Origin: Phycisphaerales bacterium
GTDB lineage: Bacteria > Planctomycetota > Phycisphaerae > Phycisphaerales > UBA1924
Assembly (NCBI GenBank): GCA_040221175.1
Contig: JAVJVK010000013.1
Span: 306,144-370,143, forward strand
Length of the DNA: 64,000 nucleotides
Direction: 5' to 3'
In this document: positions 28,085 through 36,622 of the stretch, in pieces
Numbering within the stretch: position 1 is the stretch's first letter
How the letters are laid out: every line of letters begins with the position of its first letter
The notes under the pieces: generated by a model
Told to the model about the DNA's origin: nothing
Databases searched by the model: none
Seen by the model: the letters and a program-made list of their open reading frames with translations, nothing else
Program-made: the position numbers and the translations under genes

Positions 28085-29041
28085 ATGGACATGATCGTGC
28101 ATCCCGTGCTGCTGTTCCTGGCGCTGGCTATCGGTGGCGTGGGCGTGGCGTTGTCGGTCCCCCGGCGCAGGTTCCAGGCGAGCCTGATCGGCGGGATCAT
28201 CGCCGCGACGGGCGTGGGCGTGCTGATCGTGGCCCTGGGCGCCGCGTCGCTGGCCGAGGGCGGCGCGCTGCCCAATCCGTTCTTTCACGTTCTGGCCATC
28301 ATTGCGCTGGGCGCGTGCCTGCAGGTCATTACGCATCGCCGACCGGTGTACGCGGCGCTCTACTTCATCCTGAGCATCTTGTCGACGGCGGGGTTGTACA
28401 TCCTGCTGGCGGCCGAGTTCATGGCCTTCGCGCTGGTCATCATCTACGCCGGTGCGATCCTGATTACCTACCTCTTCGTCATCATGCTGGCCAGCCAGAG
28501 CCAGATGGAGGGGCAGGAAGAGGGCATGGCCGACTACGACGCGGTCGGCCGCGGCCCGATCACGGCGACCATCGCCAGCTTCGCCCTGCTCGCCACGCTG
28601 ACGGCGATGCTGTTTACCGGCGTGAACCAGATCGAGCCGCCCAGCCCGGAACAGGCCGCGGCGAACCAAGTGGCGATCCTCGAACAACTTCCCGGCAAGA
28701 TCGAGAAGGAACTCGCTCGTGATGACCTCATCGAGCGTGGCGATCGGGTGATCGGCTTGGACGAGCGTGGTTCGAGTGCGATCGTGGAGACTGCCGGCGG
28801 GGGAACGCGGCAGGTCGCCCTCCCCGATACGGTCGCGCCCACGAACACCGAGGGCCTGGCCTTCAACCTGCTGGGTGAGTATCCCGGCACGATCGAGATT
28901 GCCGGCGTCATCCTGTTGATGGCCATGCTGGGCGCCGTCGTGCTAGCGCGCAAGTTCGCGCAGATCGACGAAGAGGCCAAGGCGGCCGCGGCTGCGGCGC
29001 TGTCCGAAGGCAGAACGCAGGAGGGCCAGGGCCATGCTTGA
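28085..29041 (+). CDS. nuoJ: NADH-quinone oxidoreductase subunit J, with inserted loop
   Basis: NuoJ is a membrane-arm subunit of complex I. The conserved core (FFHVLAIIALGACLQVITHRRPVYAALYFILS, split here between two helices, and ALVIIYAGAILITYLFVIML) is clear. From the ATG at 28085 the protein has 318 residues, well over E. coli NuoJ (184). Most of the excess is a soluble, charged loop of about 100 residues (about 170-275) between the fourth and the last membrane segments; the last segment, IEIAGVILLMAMLGAVVLARKF, is normal. The ORF could begin upstream, but that sequence is not protein-like. It heads nuoJKLMN; nuoA to nuoI are not in the window, so complex I genes are split between loci. 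Confidence 0.9.
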   Translation: MDMIVHPVLLFLALAIGGVGVALSVPRRRFQASLIGGIIAATGVGVLIVALGAASLAEGGALPNPFFHVLAIIALGACLQVITHRRPVYAALYFILSILSTAGLYILLAAEFMAFALVIIYAGAILITYLFVIMLASQSQMEGQEEGMADYDAVGRGPITATIASFALLATLTAMLFTGVNQIEPPSPEQAAANQVAILEQLPGKIEKELARDDLIERGDRVIGLDERGSSAIVETAGGGTRQVALPDTVAPTNTEGLAFNLLGEYPGTIEIAGVILLMAMLGAVVLARKFAQIDEEAKAAAAAALSEGRTQEGQGHA

Positions 29042-29381
29042 ACTGCTCGCGCAGTCGGCCTTTCCGCAGGCGATGGGGCAGGGCGTCCTGGCGCACTATC
29101 TGTTCGTGTCCGGGGCGATGTTCACGCTCGGGCTGGTGGGCTTCCTGACCCGCCGGAACCTGATCATCATGTTCCTGTGCACGGAGATGATGTTCCAGGC
29201 CGCGGGCATTGCGCTGATTGCCTTCAGCCGGTTCCACCTGAATTACGACGGGCAGACCTTCGTGATCTTCGTGCTCACGGTGGCGGCGGCCGAGGCGGCC
29301 CTCGCACTGGCCCTGGTGGTGTTCCTCTTCCGCAAGCGAGACTCGCTGAGCGCCGAGGCGTGGTCGGAGCTTAAGGGATGA
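29034..29381 (+). CDS. nuoK: NADH-quinone oxidoreductase subunit K
   Basis: NuoK (MrpC-like) is a three-helix membrane subunit that contributes to proton translocation in complex I. The protein has 115 residues, slightly longer than usual (about 100) because of an extra N-terminal segment. The conserved NLIIMFLCTEMMFQAAGIAL carries the key membrane glutamate; a second glutamate sits in VAAAEAALALALVVFLFRKR. It overlaps nuoJ by eight bases and nuoL by four, so all three are translationally coupled. Confidence 0.95.
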   Translation: MLELLAQSAFPQAMGQGVLAHYLFVSGAMFTLGLVGFLTRRNLIIMFLCTEMMFQAAGIALIAFSRFHLNYDGQTFVIFVLTVAAAEAALALALVVFLFRKRDSLSAEAWSELKG

Positions 29382-31660
29382 CCATGACTTCCGGTTTGAT
29401 GCCCGCGATTTCGTCGATGCTGGCTGCTGCCGATGGGCCGTTCATCCCCGGTGGGTCGGCCCCACAATGGGTTGGTCTCATGGCCGGACTCCCGCTGCTG
29501 GGCGCCGCCCTTTGCGTGCTGTTTGCGTGCCTGAACGTCAAGAGCAAGTTGCCTGGGTATGCGACCGTGGCTCTGCTGGCCGGCGGCTTCGTGACGGCCT
29601 TGTTTGCCTACTTCGGCGGCGACGACGGCGACAGCTACGGCGTCGCGACGATCTTCCGCTGGATCCATGCCAGCATCGGGGCCCGCAGCGAAACCAGCAT
29701 CGTCGCCAACATCGCGTACTACATGGACGGCCTGTCCATGCTGTGGATGCTGTTCGTAACCGGGCTGGCGACGGTCATCGGCCTGTACTCGACCGAGTAC
29801 GTCGAGCACGACAAGGGCCTGGGCTACTGCCGGTTCTTCTTCGCGTTCAACTTGTTCGTATTCAGCATGTCGAGCCTGGTGATGGCCGACAACCTGCTGC
29901 TGCTGTTCCTGGGCTGGGAAGGCGTGGGTCTGTGCAGTTACCTGCTCATCGGGTACTTCTACAAGAAGCCCGAGGCGGTGGCGGCGGCCAAGAAAGCCTT
30001 CATCATGAACCGCATCGGCGACCTCGGGTTGCTGATGGCCATCGGCGCGACGTTCGTCGTCTTTGGCACGCTCGAGTTCCGCCCGCTGTTCGAGATGATC
30101 AGCCAGGGCGTGGACGCCAATGGCGATGCAATCGCCCACAGCTGGGTGGTCGTGGTCATTCCGCTGCTGTTCACCGCCGGCGCGTTTGGCAAGAGTGCCC
30201 AGATCTTCCTGTACACCTGGTTGCCCGACGCCATGGAGGGCCCGACCCCGGTCTCGGCCCTGATCCACGCGGCGACGATGGTCACGGCGGGCGTGTACCT
30301 GGTGGCCCGCATGTACCCGCTGTACGCGGCCGACGATGCCCATATCGCGCTGAGCGTCATCGCCTGGTCGGGCGCCATCACGGCATTCTGGGCCGCGGCG
30401 ATCGCGTTCGCCCAGTACGACATCAAGCGAATCATGGGCTACAGCACGATCAGCCAACTCGGCTACATGTTCGCCGGCCTGGGCGTCATGACGACGACCG
30501 GCGCGGTCTTCCACGTGCTGACCCATGCGTTCTTCAAGGCCACGCTCTTCCTGTGCTGCGGCGCCGTCATGCACGGCTTCGCGGGTCAACTCGACATGCG
30601 CAAGCTCAGCGGCGTGGGCTCGATCCCCGGCTTCAAGATCACCGCCATCGCCATGCTCATCGGCTGCTTGAACCTGGCAGGCTTGGCGGGCACGGCGGGC
30701 TACTTCAGCAAGGACATGATCCTGGCCGAGGCGTTCGTGACCTCGGGCGAACTGATCTTCGCGCCCTGGGCGGTTGGCCTGCTGATGCTGCTGACGGCCT
30801 TCATGACGGCGTACTACACCTTCCGCGTGTTCTTCCGCGTGTTCGTCGGGCCCGTGAAGTACGAAGCCGGCGACGATCATCACGGCGACGCCGAGGAAGA
30901 GCACGCAGCGGAAGAGGCGCACGACCATGGTCACGACGACCACGGCTTCCATCCCCACGCGCCGCGGTTTGCCATGAACGCGGCCATCGCGCTGCTGGCC
31001 ATCGGCAGCATCGCGGCCATCCCGCTGTACTTCGTCAATGCCGAGGATCATGGCTGGGCGGGCTCGATGGTGCACGAGTCTTCGGCGGCCTTTGCAGCCC
31101 CCGAGGCGCACCACGACGACCAAGGCGAGCCGCACGCGATGCTGGGCGCCGAGGTGGTGCCCGTGGCGATTGGCGCCGCGCCCGAGGGCGAGGACGGCTA
31201 CCACGGCGACAACCTGGGCCTGGTCATCAACCCGCACAAGGCGATGTACTTCGTCTCGGGCGTCATCGGCGTGCTGGGCATCGCGCTGGCGGCGTTCTTC
31301 CATGGGCCGAAGGGGCTGGGCGGCCTGTTTCTCGGTAACCGCACCGACACGACCAGCCCTCGGATGGACTCGGTGGCCCGTGGCTTCGGTCCGTTGCCCC
31401 GGTTCGCCGAGCGGAAGTTCATGGTCGACGAGCTCTACGACACGATCATCGTGAAACCGCTGCTTGTTTTCAGCCACGTGTTCCACGCGTTCGACAAGCT
31501 CGTGATCGACGGCCTGGTGGATCTGCTGGGGGCCCTGCCTCGCTGGCTCGGCTCGCTGCTGCGGCCGTCCCAGGACGGCGTAATGCATGGGTATGCCACG
31601 GGCATGGTGGCCGGCTCGGCCGTGTTGTTGGCGTTGGTCGTCCTGGTCGCGTTGCTTTGA
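29378..31660 (+). CDS. nuoL: NADH-quinone oxidoreductase subunit L, with His/Asp-rich insert
   Basis: NuoL is the largest antiporter-like proton-pumping subunit of complex I. The 760-residue protein has the core Proton_antipo regions: FFAFNLFVFSMSSLVMADNL, FLGWEGVGLCSYLLIGYFY, AGAFGKSAQIFLYTWLPDAM, EGPTPVSALIHAATMVTAGV and DIKRIMGYSTISQLGYM. E. coli NuoL has 613 residues. The extra length lies in the second half: a His/Asp/Glu-rich stretch at about residues 500-530 (GDDHHGDAEEEHAAEEAHDH) and a second one around residues 575-615. These are predicted to face water and could bind metal or simply be acidic linkers. The C-terminal helix near residue 740 is kept. It is coupled to nuoK by ATGA overlap, and nuoM follows after 18 bp. 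Confidence 0.95.
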   Translation: MTMTSGLMPAISSMLAAADGPFIPGGSAPQWVGLMAGLPLLGAALCVLFACLNVKSKLPGYATVALLAGGFVTALFAYFGGDDGDSYGVATIFRWIHASIGARSETSIVANIAYYMDGLSMLWMLFVTGLATVIGLYSTEYVEHDKGLGYCRFFFAFNLFVFSMSSLVMADNLLLLFLGWEGVGLCSYLLIGYFYKKPEAVAAAKKAFIMNRIGDLGLLMAIGATFVVFGTLEFRPLFEMISQGVDANGDAIAHSWVVVVIPLLFTAGAFGKSAQIFLYTWLPDAMEGPTPVSALIHAATMVTAGVYLVARMYPLYAADDAHIALSVIAWSGAITAFWAAAIAFAQYDIKRIMGYSTISQLGYMFAGLGVMTTTGAVFHVLTHAFFKATLFLCCGAVMHGFAGQLDMRKLSGVGSIPGFKITAIAMLIGCLNLAGLAGTAGYFSKDMILAEAFVTSGELIFAPWAVGLLMLLTAFMTAYYTFRVFFRVFVGPVKYEAGDDHHGDAEEEHAAEEAHDHGHDDHGFHPHAPRFAMNAAIALLAIGSIAAIPLYFVNAEDHGWAGSMVHESSAAFAAPEAHHDDQGEPHAMLGAEVVPVAIGAAPEGEDGYHGDNLGLVINPHKAMYFVSGVIGVLGIALAAFFHGPKGLGGLFLGNRTDTTSPRMDSVARGFGPLPRFAERKFMVDELYDTIIVKPLLVFSHVFHAFDKLVIDGLVDLLGALPRWLGSLLRPSQDGVMHGYATGMVAGSAVLLALVVLVALL

Positions 31661-31678
31661 TGAAGGGGATGGTCTGAC

Positions 31679-33328
31679 GTGAGCCTGCTCTACCTGCTCA
31701 TCCTGATGCCCCTGCTCTTTGCGGTGCTCATCGCGCTGGCGCCATCGAAGCAGGCCCGCCCGATCGCGGCGATCGGCTCGCTCGTGCCCATCGGCCCGAT
31801 GCTGGTGGCCCTGTGGAAGTTCGACTGGACGCGCGGCGGCGACCTGCAGTTCGCGGGCAGCTACGACTGGATCGCCGACATGGGCCTGCGCATCGGCGTG
31901 GGCGTCGACAGCGTGTCGCTTCTGCTCATTGCCCTGACCGTGCTGCTGGGGCCAATCTGCGTCTTCGGCAGCTTCTCGGCCATCAAGGACAATCCCAAGG
32001 TCTTCTACGGCTGGCTGACCGGCCTGCAAGCCGCGATGGTGGGGGTGTTCGCCGCCACCGACCTGCTCGTCTTCTACGTGTGCTTCGAGTTCACGCTGCT
32101 GCCGCTGTACGTGCTGATCAACCTTTACGGCTCGAGTAACCGCAAGCGGGCGGCCACCAAGTTCTTCCTGTACACCTTCACCGGCTCGATCATCGCGCTG
32201 GCGGGCTTGGTGTACGTGGTGTTCCACCACCGCAGTCTCGAGGGCGTGTGGACCTTCGACATCCCCACCCTCGCGACGACGGCGATGCAGATGCCGGTGG
32301 GGGCGCAGGCCCTGGTGCTGCTGGCGCTCATGCTCGGCTTCGCGGTGAAGGTGCCGCTGTTCCCGGTGCACACCTGGCTGCCGCTGGCGCACACCGAGGC
32401 GCCCACCGCCGGGTCGGTCATCCTGGCCGGCGTGCTGCTGAAGCTGGGCACCTACGGCATCTACCGTTTCGCACTGGGCTTCGTGCCCGAGGCGGTCATC
32501 GCATACGCCCCGCTTATCGCGGTGCTGAGCATCATCGGCATCATTTATGCCGGCCTGATCTGCTGGGTGCAGAAGGACGTCAAGAAGCTGGTGGCCTACT
32601 CGTCGGTGAGCCACCTTGGCTTCTGCGTGCTGGGGCTCGTGGCGCTCAACAATGTCGGGCTCACCGGCTCGGTGCTCTACATGATCAACCACGGTCTGTC
32701 GACCGGGGCGCTGTTCCTGTGCATCGGCATGGTCTACGAGCGGTTCCATACTCGCTCGATGGACGAACTGGGTGGCCTGGCCAGCACGATGCCCATCTGG
32801 TCGTCGTTCATGGTGTTCTTCGTGATGGCGTCGGTGGGCCTGCCCGGGCTCAACGGCTTCGTCAGCGAGTTCATGTGCATCATCGGCACGTTCCAGAGCT
32901 CGCCGGCGTGGGTTCTCGAGGGCCGGGCCGGCGCCGCCGGCGGTTCGCTGGGGCCGTGGTTTGCCTTCGCGGCGGGCTTCGGCGTGATCGTCGCGGCGAT
33001 GTACCTGCTCTACATGACCGGTCGCGTGGTCTGGGGTACGCCCAGGCAGCCGGCGGGCCACGACGACGACCACTCGGAACTGCCCAAGGACCTCAACGCA
33101 CGCGAGATCAGCCTGCTCACGGTGCTGGCCGTCGGCTGCCTGGGTCTGGGCGTGTATCCCACGCCGGTGATCGAGGCGATCGAGCCCTCGGTCGAGCGGA
33201 CGCTGGCGCCGTACCAGGACCTGCTGCACGATCGCGCGGTCGAGCTTGGCAAGACCGGCGAGGAAGACGCCGCCCTGATCCTGGAGCCCGCCGGGTCGCC
33301 CGCCGATACGCAAGAAGGGGGGCACTGA
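31679..33328 (+). CDS. nuoM: NADH-quinone oxidoreductase subunit M
   Basis: NuoM is the second antiporter-like proton-pumping subunit. The 549-residue protein starts at a GTG with an AAGGGGA Shine-Dalgarno-like sequence about 10 bp upstream. Conserved segments include VFYVCFEFTLLPLYVLINLY (key membrane glutamate), KVPLFPVHTWLPLAHTEAP, SVILAGVLLKLGTYGIYRF, KKLVAYSSVSHLGFCVLGL and MINHGLSTGALFLCIGMVYE. The C-terminal tail after the last helix is hydrophilic and somewhat longer than in E. coli (509 residues). nuoN follows after six bases. Confidence 0.96.
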   Translation: MSLLYLLILMPLLFAVLIALAPSKQARPIAAIGSLVPIGPMLVALWKFDWTRGGDLQFAGSYDWIADMGLRIGVGVDSVSLLLIALTVLLGPICVFGSFSAIKDNPKVFYGWLTGLQAAMVGVFAATDLLVFYVCFEFTLLPLYVLINLYGSSNRKRAATKFFLYTFTGSIIALAGLVYVVFHHRSLEGVWTFDIPTLATTAMQMPVGAQALVLLALMLGFAVKVPLFPVHTWLPLAHTEAPTAGSVILAGVLLKLGTYGIYRFALGFVPEAVIAYAPLIAVLSIIGIIYAGLICWVQKDVKKLVAYSSVSHLGFCVLGLVALNNVGLTGSVLYMINHGLSTGALFLCIGMVYERFHTRSMDELGGLASTMPIWSSFMVFFVMASVGLPGLNGFVSEFMCIIGTFQSSPAWVLEGRAGAAGGSLGPWFAFAAGFGVIVAAMYLLYMTGRVVWGTPRQPAGHDDDHSELPKDLNAREISLLTVLAVGCLGLGVYPTPVIEAIEPSVERTLAPYQDLLHDRAVELGKTGEEDAALILEPAGSPADTQEGGH

Positions 33329-33334
33329 CCCGCC

Positions 33335-34951
33335 ATGGCCGAGAAGATCGCCCTCATCTGGCCCGAGATTGCGTTGTTCGTGACCACGTGCGTGGTCATG
33401 ATCCTCGGACTGTCGCCCAGCAAGCAGTGGCGCTCGCTGTGCTTGCCGGCCTCGATGGCCGGGCTCGCCGTCGCGGGCGTGCTCGCGGCCCTTGGCATGG
33501 CAGGTGACGCGCCGCAGAGCGACACGGTGCTTCCGTTCCTGCCCGGATTCGTCAAGGTCACGGTTGCGGTCGTTGGCCTCATGCTCATCCTGCTGCAAAG
33601 CGGGCTGATCGATCGCCGCGAAGAGGCCCTGGTGGCCTCGGGCCGCGCGTTCAGCCCCCTGCGGACCAATCGCGCCGAGTACTTCTCGCTGGTGCTGTTC
33701 TCGCTGACCGGGCTCATGCTGTGCGCCTCGGCCGGCGACCTCATCTGGCTGTTTCTGGCGCTGGAGCTTACCAGCCTCCCGACGTACGTCATGGTGGCCA
33801 TGAGCAGCTCGCGCGGCCGGGCGCAGGAGGCGGGCGTCAAGTACTTCTATCTCGGGGCGCTGGGGGCGGCGACGTTCCTCTACGGCTTCGTGATGCTCTA
33901 CGGCGGAACGGGCACCCTGAAGCTGGGGCCCATGGCGCAGATCATCGCCAGCGAGGGCATCAACAACATCACCCTGATCGGCCTGCTGCTCTCGATCGCC
34001 GGCCTGGCGTTCAAGATCGCCGCCGTGCCCATGCACTTCTACACGGCCGACGTGTACCAGGGCGCCGCTTCGCCCGTGACGGCCTTCCTGGCGTTCGTGC
34101 CCAAGACGGCCGGCTTCGTGGCCATCCTGCTCGTGTGCTCGGTTGCCGGCTGGACGTCGGGCCCGGGCGGAGATGCGTTGCCGGAGGCCCTGCGCATCAT
34201 GCTGTGGGTCATGGCCGCCGTCACTATGACCGTGGGCAACGTGCTGGCCCTGCTCCAGAATTCCGTCAAGCGGATGCTGGCCTACTCGTCGATCGCGCAC
34301 TCGGGCTACATGCTGGTGGGCGTGCTCGCCGGGCCGGGCGACGGTACGTTTGCCGCCAGCGGAGTGTCGGCGGTGCTGTTCTATCTGGCGGCCTACGGCG
34401 TCACCAACACCGGCGCCTTCGCCGTCATCGCATGCCTCGAGAAGCGAGCGGCCGACCGGGGCGAGCCCATGGAAGTCGAGGACTTTGACGACCTGCGCGG
34501 CCTCTGGCGTCGCGAGCCGGCGTTGGGCGTCGTGCTGGCGATCGTGTCGCTCAGCCTCCTGGGCTTCCCGCCCCTGCTGGGCTTCATGGCCAAGCTACCG
34601 CTCTTTACCGCCGGCATCGCCGCGGGCGAGATCGCGCTGGTCGTCGTGCTTGGCGTGAACTCGGCTATCGCCGCCTTCTACTACCTGCGCCTGGTCAAGG
34701 CCGCCATGATCGATGATGCCAAGGGTGCGGCCGACGCCGTCGACCGTCCGAACCATCACCCGGCGTATGGCTTGCGTTTCGCCACCGGTGCGATCTCGGC
34801 GGTGGGGGTCATTGGCCTGGCGATCCTCGCAGGCCAGCTCGCCGGCGGAGCCACGAATGCCTCGTTCTACGCCGAGCCGGTGACGGCCGACGACATCGAC
34901 GGCCCGATCACCGTGCAGGACCAGCCGGCGATCGCGTCGCCCAGCGTCTGA
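33335..34951 (+). CDS. nuoN: NADH-quinone oxidoreductase subunit N
   Basis: NuoN is the third antiporter-like subunit of the complex I membrane arm. The 538-residue protein shows LFLALELTSLPTYVMVAMSS (membrane glutamate), AGLAFKIAAVPMHFYTADVYQGA, SPVTAFLAFVPKTAGFVAIL and KRMLAYSSIAHSGYMLVG, all typical of NuoN. The C-terminal tail (about 35 residues) is hydrophilic. It ends nuoJKLMN; the next gene is convergent and its stop lies 11 bp away, with no obvious terminator between them. Confidence 0.95.
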   Translation: MAEKIALIWPEIALFVTTCVVMILGLSPSKQWRSLCLPASMAGLAVAGVLAALGMAGDAPQSDTVLPFLPGFVKVTVAVVGLMLILLQSGLIDRREEALVASGRAFSPLRTNRAEYFSLVLFSLTGLMLCASAGDLIWLFLALELTSLPTYVMVAMSSSRGRAQEAGVKYFYLGALGAATFLYGFVMLYGGTGTLKLGPMAQIIASEGINNITLIGLLLSIAGLAFKIAAVPMHFYTADVYQGAASPVTAFLAFVPKTAGFVAILLVCSVAGWTSGPGGDALPEALRIMLWVMAAVTMTVGNVLALLQNSVKRMLAYSSIAHSGYMLVGVLAGPGDGTFAASGVSAVLFYLAAYGVTNTGAFAVIACLEKRAADRGEPMEVEDFDDLRGLWRREPALGVVLAIVSLSLLGFPPLLGFMAKLPLFTAGIAAGEIALVVVLGVNSAIAAFYYLRLVKAAMIDDAKGAADAVDRPNHHPAYGLRFATGAISAVGVIGLAILAGQLAGGATNASFYAEPVTADDIDGPITVQDQPAIASPSV

Positions 34952-34962
34952 ATTGGCGGGAT

Positions 34963-35817
34963 TCAGCTCTCGGCGACCTTACGGACGACGAGTCGCTGGA
35001 TGCCCAGGCCCACGACGCCCAGGACGAGCCAGGCGACCAACCAGGCTTGCGTGGGCGTTTCTTCGATCGGAAGCGGCGTGCCCATCGCGGCTTGCACTTG
35101 AATGGCACCGAGCGGCCAGATCGCAGCGCCCATGAACGCGGTGGTTGCGCTGGCCACCCTGGCAGGCCACACTGCCCCGAGCACGGCCCCCAACAAGCCC
35201 GCCGCGAGCACGGCGATGGCCGCCTGGCCCTGGTACCCAGCGGGTACCCGGTCCCACGCAGCCTCTGCATGATCGACGACGGCCCGAGCGCTGACGTCCG
35301 AGGCGTCGGCGGTTGTCATCGGTGAGGACTGGTCGATCGAAGCTCCTTCTGACTGCGCTTCGAACTGCATCAGTCCGACGGGCTGAACCACCGGAACCGG
35401 CTGCGTGGCGCCTGCCTGCGGCGTACCGAGTTGTGCTGGCAAGTGGGGCGTGGCAAGAACGGCGATGCAGGCCGCGGCCGCGGCCGCGGTGACCCCCGCG
35501 GCGGCAGAGACCACCAGCCGCATGGCGACCAGCGCGATCACGACGCCCACGGCGGCGCCGCCGGCGCCGGCGATCAACGACCCGGGCAGGCCCGCTACGT
35601 CCGGCACGTTGACGTTGCCCGCCAGCGTGAAGCCCGCGAAGAGGCCAGCCGTCCCGCCGGCAGCCGCGAAGGCGAGGCTCACGGCCCTCGCGCCAGCGGC
35701 CCAGAGCATGATGCCCACGACGACCGCGATGCCCGCCAGCAGCGTGGCATCACCAGAACCGCTCGCCTGGATCAGGCGTTCGGCCAAGCCGTCGGCATGT
35801 CGAACTCCGGAGAGCAA
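34963..35817 (-). CDS. Conserved-looking membrane protein of unknown function, TTG start
   Basis: I do not recognise a family. The 284-residue protein has Gly/Ala/Val-rich membrane segments at about residues 15-75 (LLAGIAVVVGIMLWAAGA and following), 85-130 (GSLIAGAGGAAVGVVIALVA and ACIAVLA), and a C-terminal set (AAIAVLAAGLLGAVLGAVW, TTAFMGAAIWPLGAIQ, WLVAWLVLGVVGLGI). These are separated by a hydrophilic loop of about 75 residues. The frame opens 83 codons upstream at 36066, but that stretch is not protein-like. The TTG at 35817 follows a strong GGGAGAGGGAGG Shine-Dalgarno sequence by 7 bases and fits the first membrane segment. It is convergent with nuoN. A colicin-V-production-like or envelope role is possible, but nothing seen proves it. 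Confidence 0.6.
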   Translation of the reverse strand: MLSGVRHADGLAERLIQASGSGDATLLAGIAVVVGIMLWAAGARAVSLAFAAAGGTAGLFAGFTLAGNVNVPDVAGLPGSLIAGAGGAAVGVVIALVAMRLVVSAAAGVTAAAAAACIAVLATPHLPAQLGTPQAGATQPVPVVQPVGLMQFEAQSEGASIDQSSPMTTADASDVSARAVVDHAEAAWDRVPAGYQGQAAIAVLAAGLLGAVLGAVWPARVASATTAFMGAAIWPLGAIQVQAAMGTPLPIEETPTQAWLVAWLVLGVVGLGIQRLVVRKVAES

Positions 35818-36622
35818 CGGGGTGCCTCCCTCTCCCTTGCACGTCCCATAAGGGAGGTGTGCGGGTCCCCTCAGGATACGCGTCCTCTGCAGGGGTAGAT
35901 CGGTGGGTGAACGATTTGTCACCGAGAGATTGCCGGCCGGCTCGTGGGACCCTGTCGGCTGGCGCGACTCGTCGGATTGTCCGCAGTCTGGCCGCGGATA
36001 TCGGTCGGGTGCAACCGGACGGGGCGGCGCGACGTAGAAAGATGACGGATTCGCCTGGGTTGGCACGAGCCGACCCGCCGAACCGGGCCACCGACCCCCG
36101 CTTGTCGGCCCCAGGCCCTTCGGTAGCGTCCGGGCGTCGGACCCACGGGTCGTCGCCTGACCGGATGGCGGGCGATCAACTTGTTCGGATTGTGCATGGA
36201 CACCGTCGTGCGAGAGTCGTCGGGTGTCCGGAGGCCAGTGATGCCGGGCATCGAATCGAAGCAGCGTGGGCGGAGGCAGAGTGCCGGGCTGGTGGCCGGA
36301 TGGCTCGGAGGCTGCCTAGTCTCGCCCGGAGTCGTCTGATATGCTTGTCGGCTCCGGCTCGCGGTAGGATGCGACGCGGCCGAGTCTGGGATGGACCCCA
36401 CCGCATCCGAATTGGCAAGGCTCCCGGCACGGTGCCAGGCCTTGTCCGGCCCTCCCGGCCCTGGGAGCGGCCCGCCGCATCGCCTCCGGGCGTGCGCGGC
36501 ACTCGGGCGTTCCACCCCGGAGCGTTCGAACAACGCCGGCCACCAGCCCACCCAGGCCGGCCAGGAAGCCCCGACGAAATCACCGCGTGTCGCGGTGTCG
36601 CAACAGCTAGCGAGGAGCGGTC
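35818..36622. other. 805-bp region without a convincing gene
   Basis: Open frames on both strands are Arg/Pro/Gly/Ser-rich and not protein-like. The region must contain the promoter of the giant LEPR-XLL gene. Near its end a perfect 7-bp hairpin, CACCGCG-TGT-CGCGGTG (36581-36597), sits just before the Shine-Dalgarno GAGGAG (36612-36617) of that gene and would lie in its 5' untranslated RNA. I see nothing else I can name. Confidence 0.5.

Noticed and set aside
29243..34300. 1,685-residue minus-strand open frame across nuoK-nuoN
   Set aside because: It runs through five genes with unmistakable complex I motifs; composition is His/Arg/Gln/Glu-rich noise.
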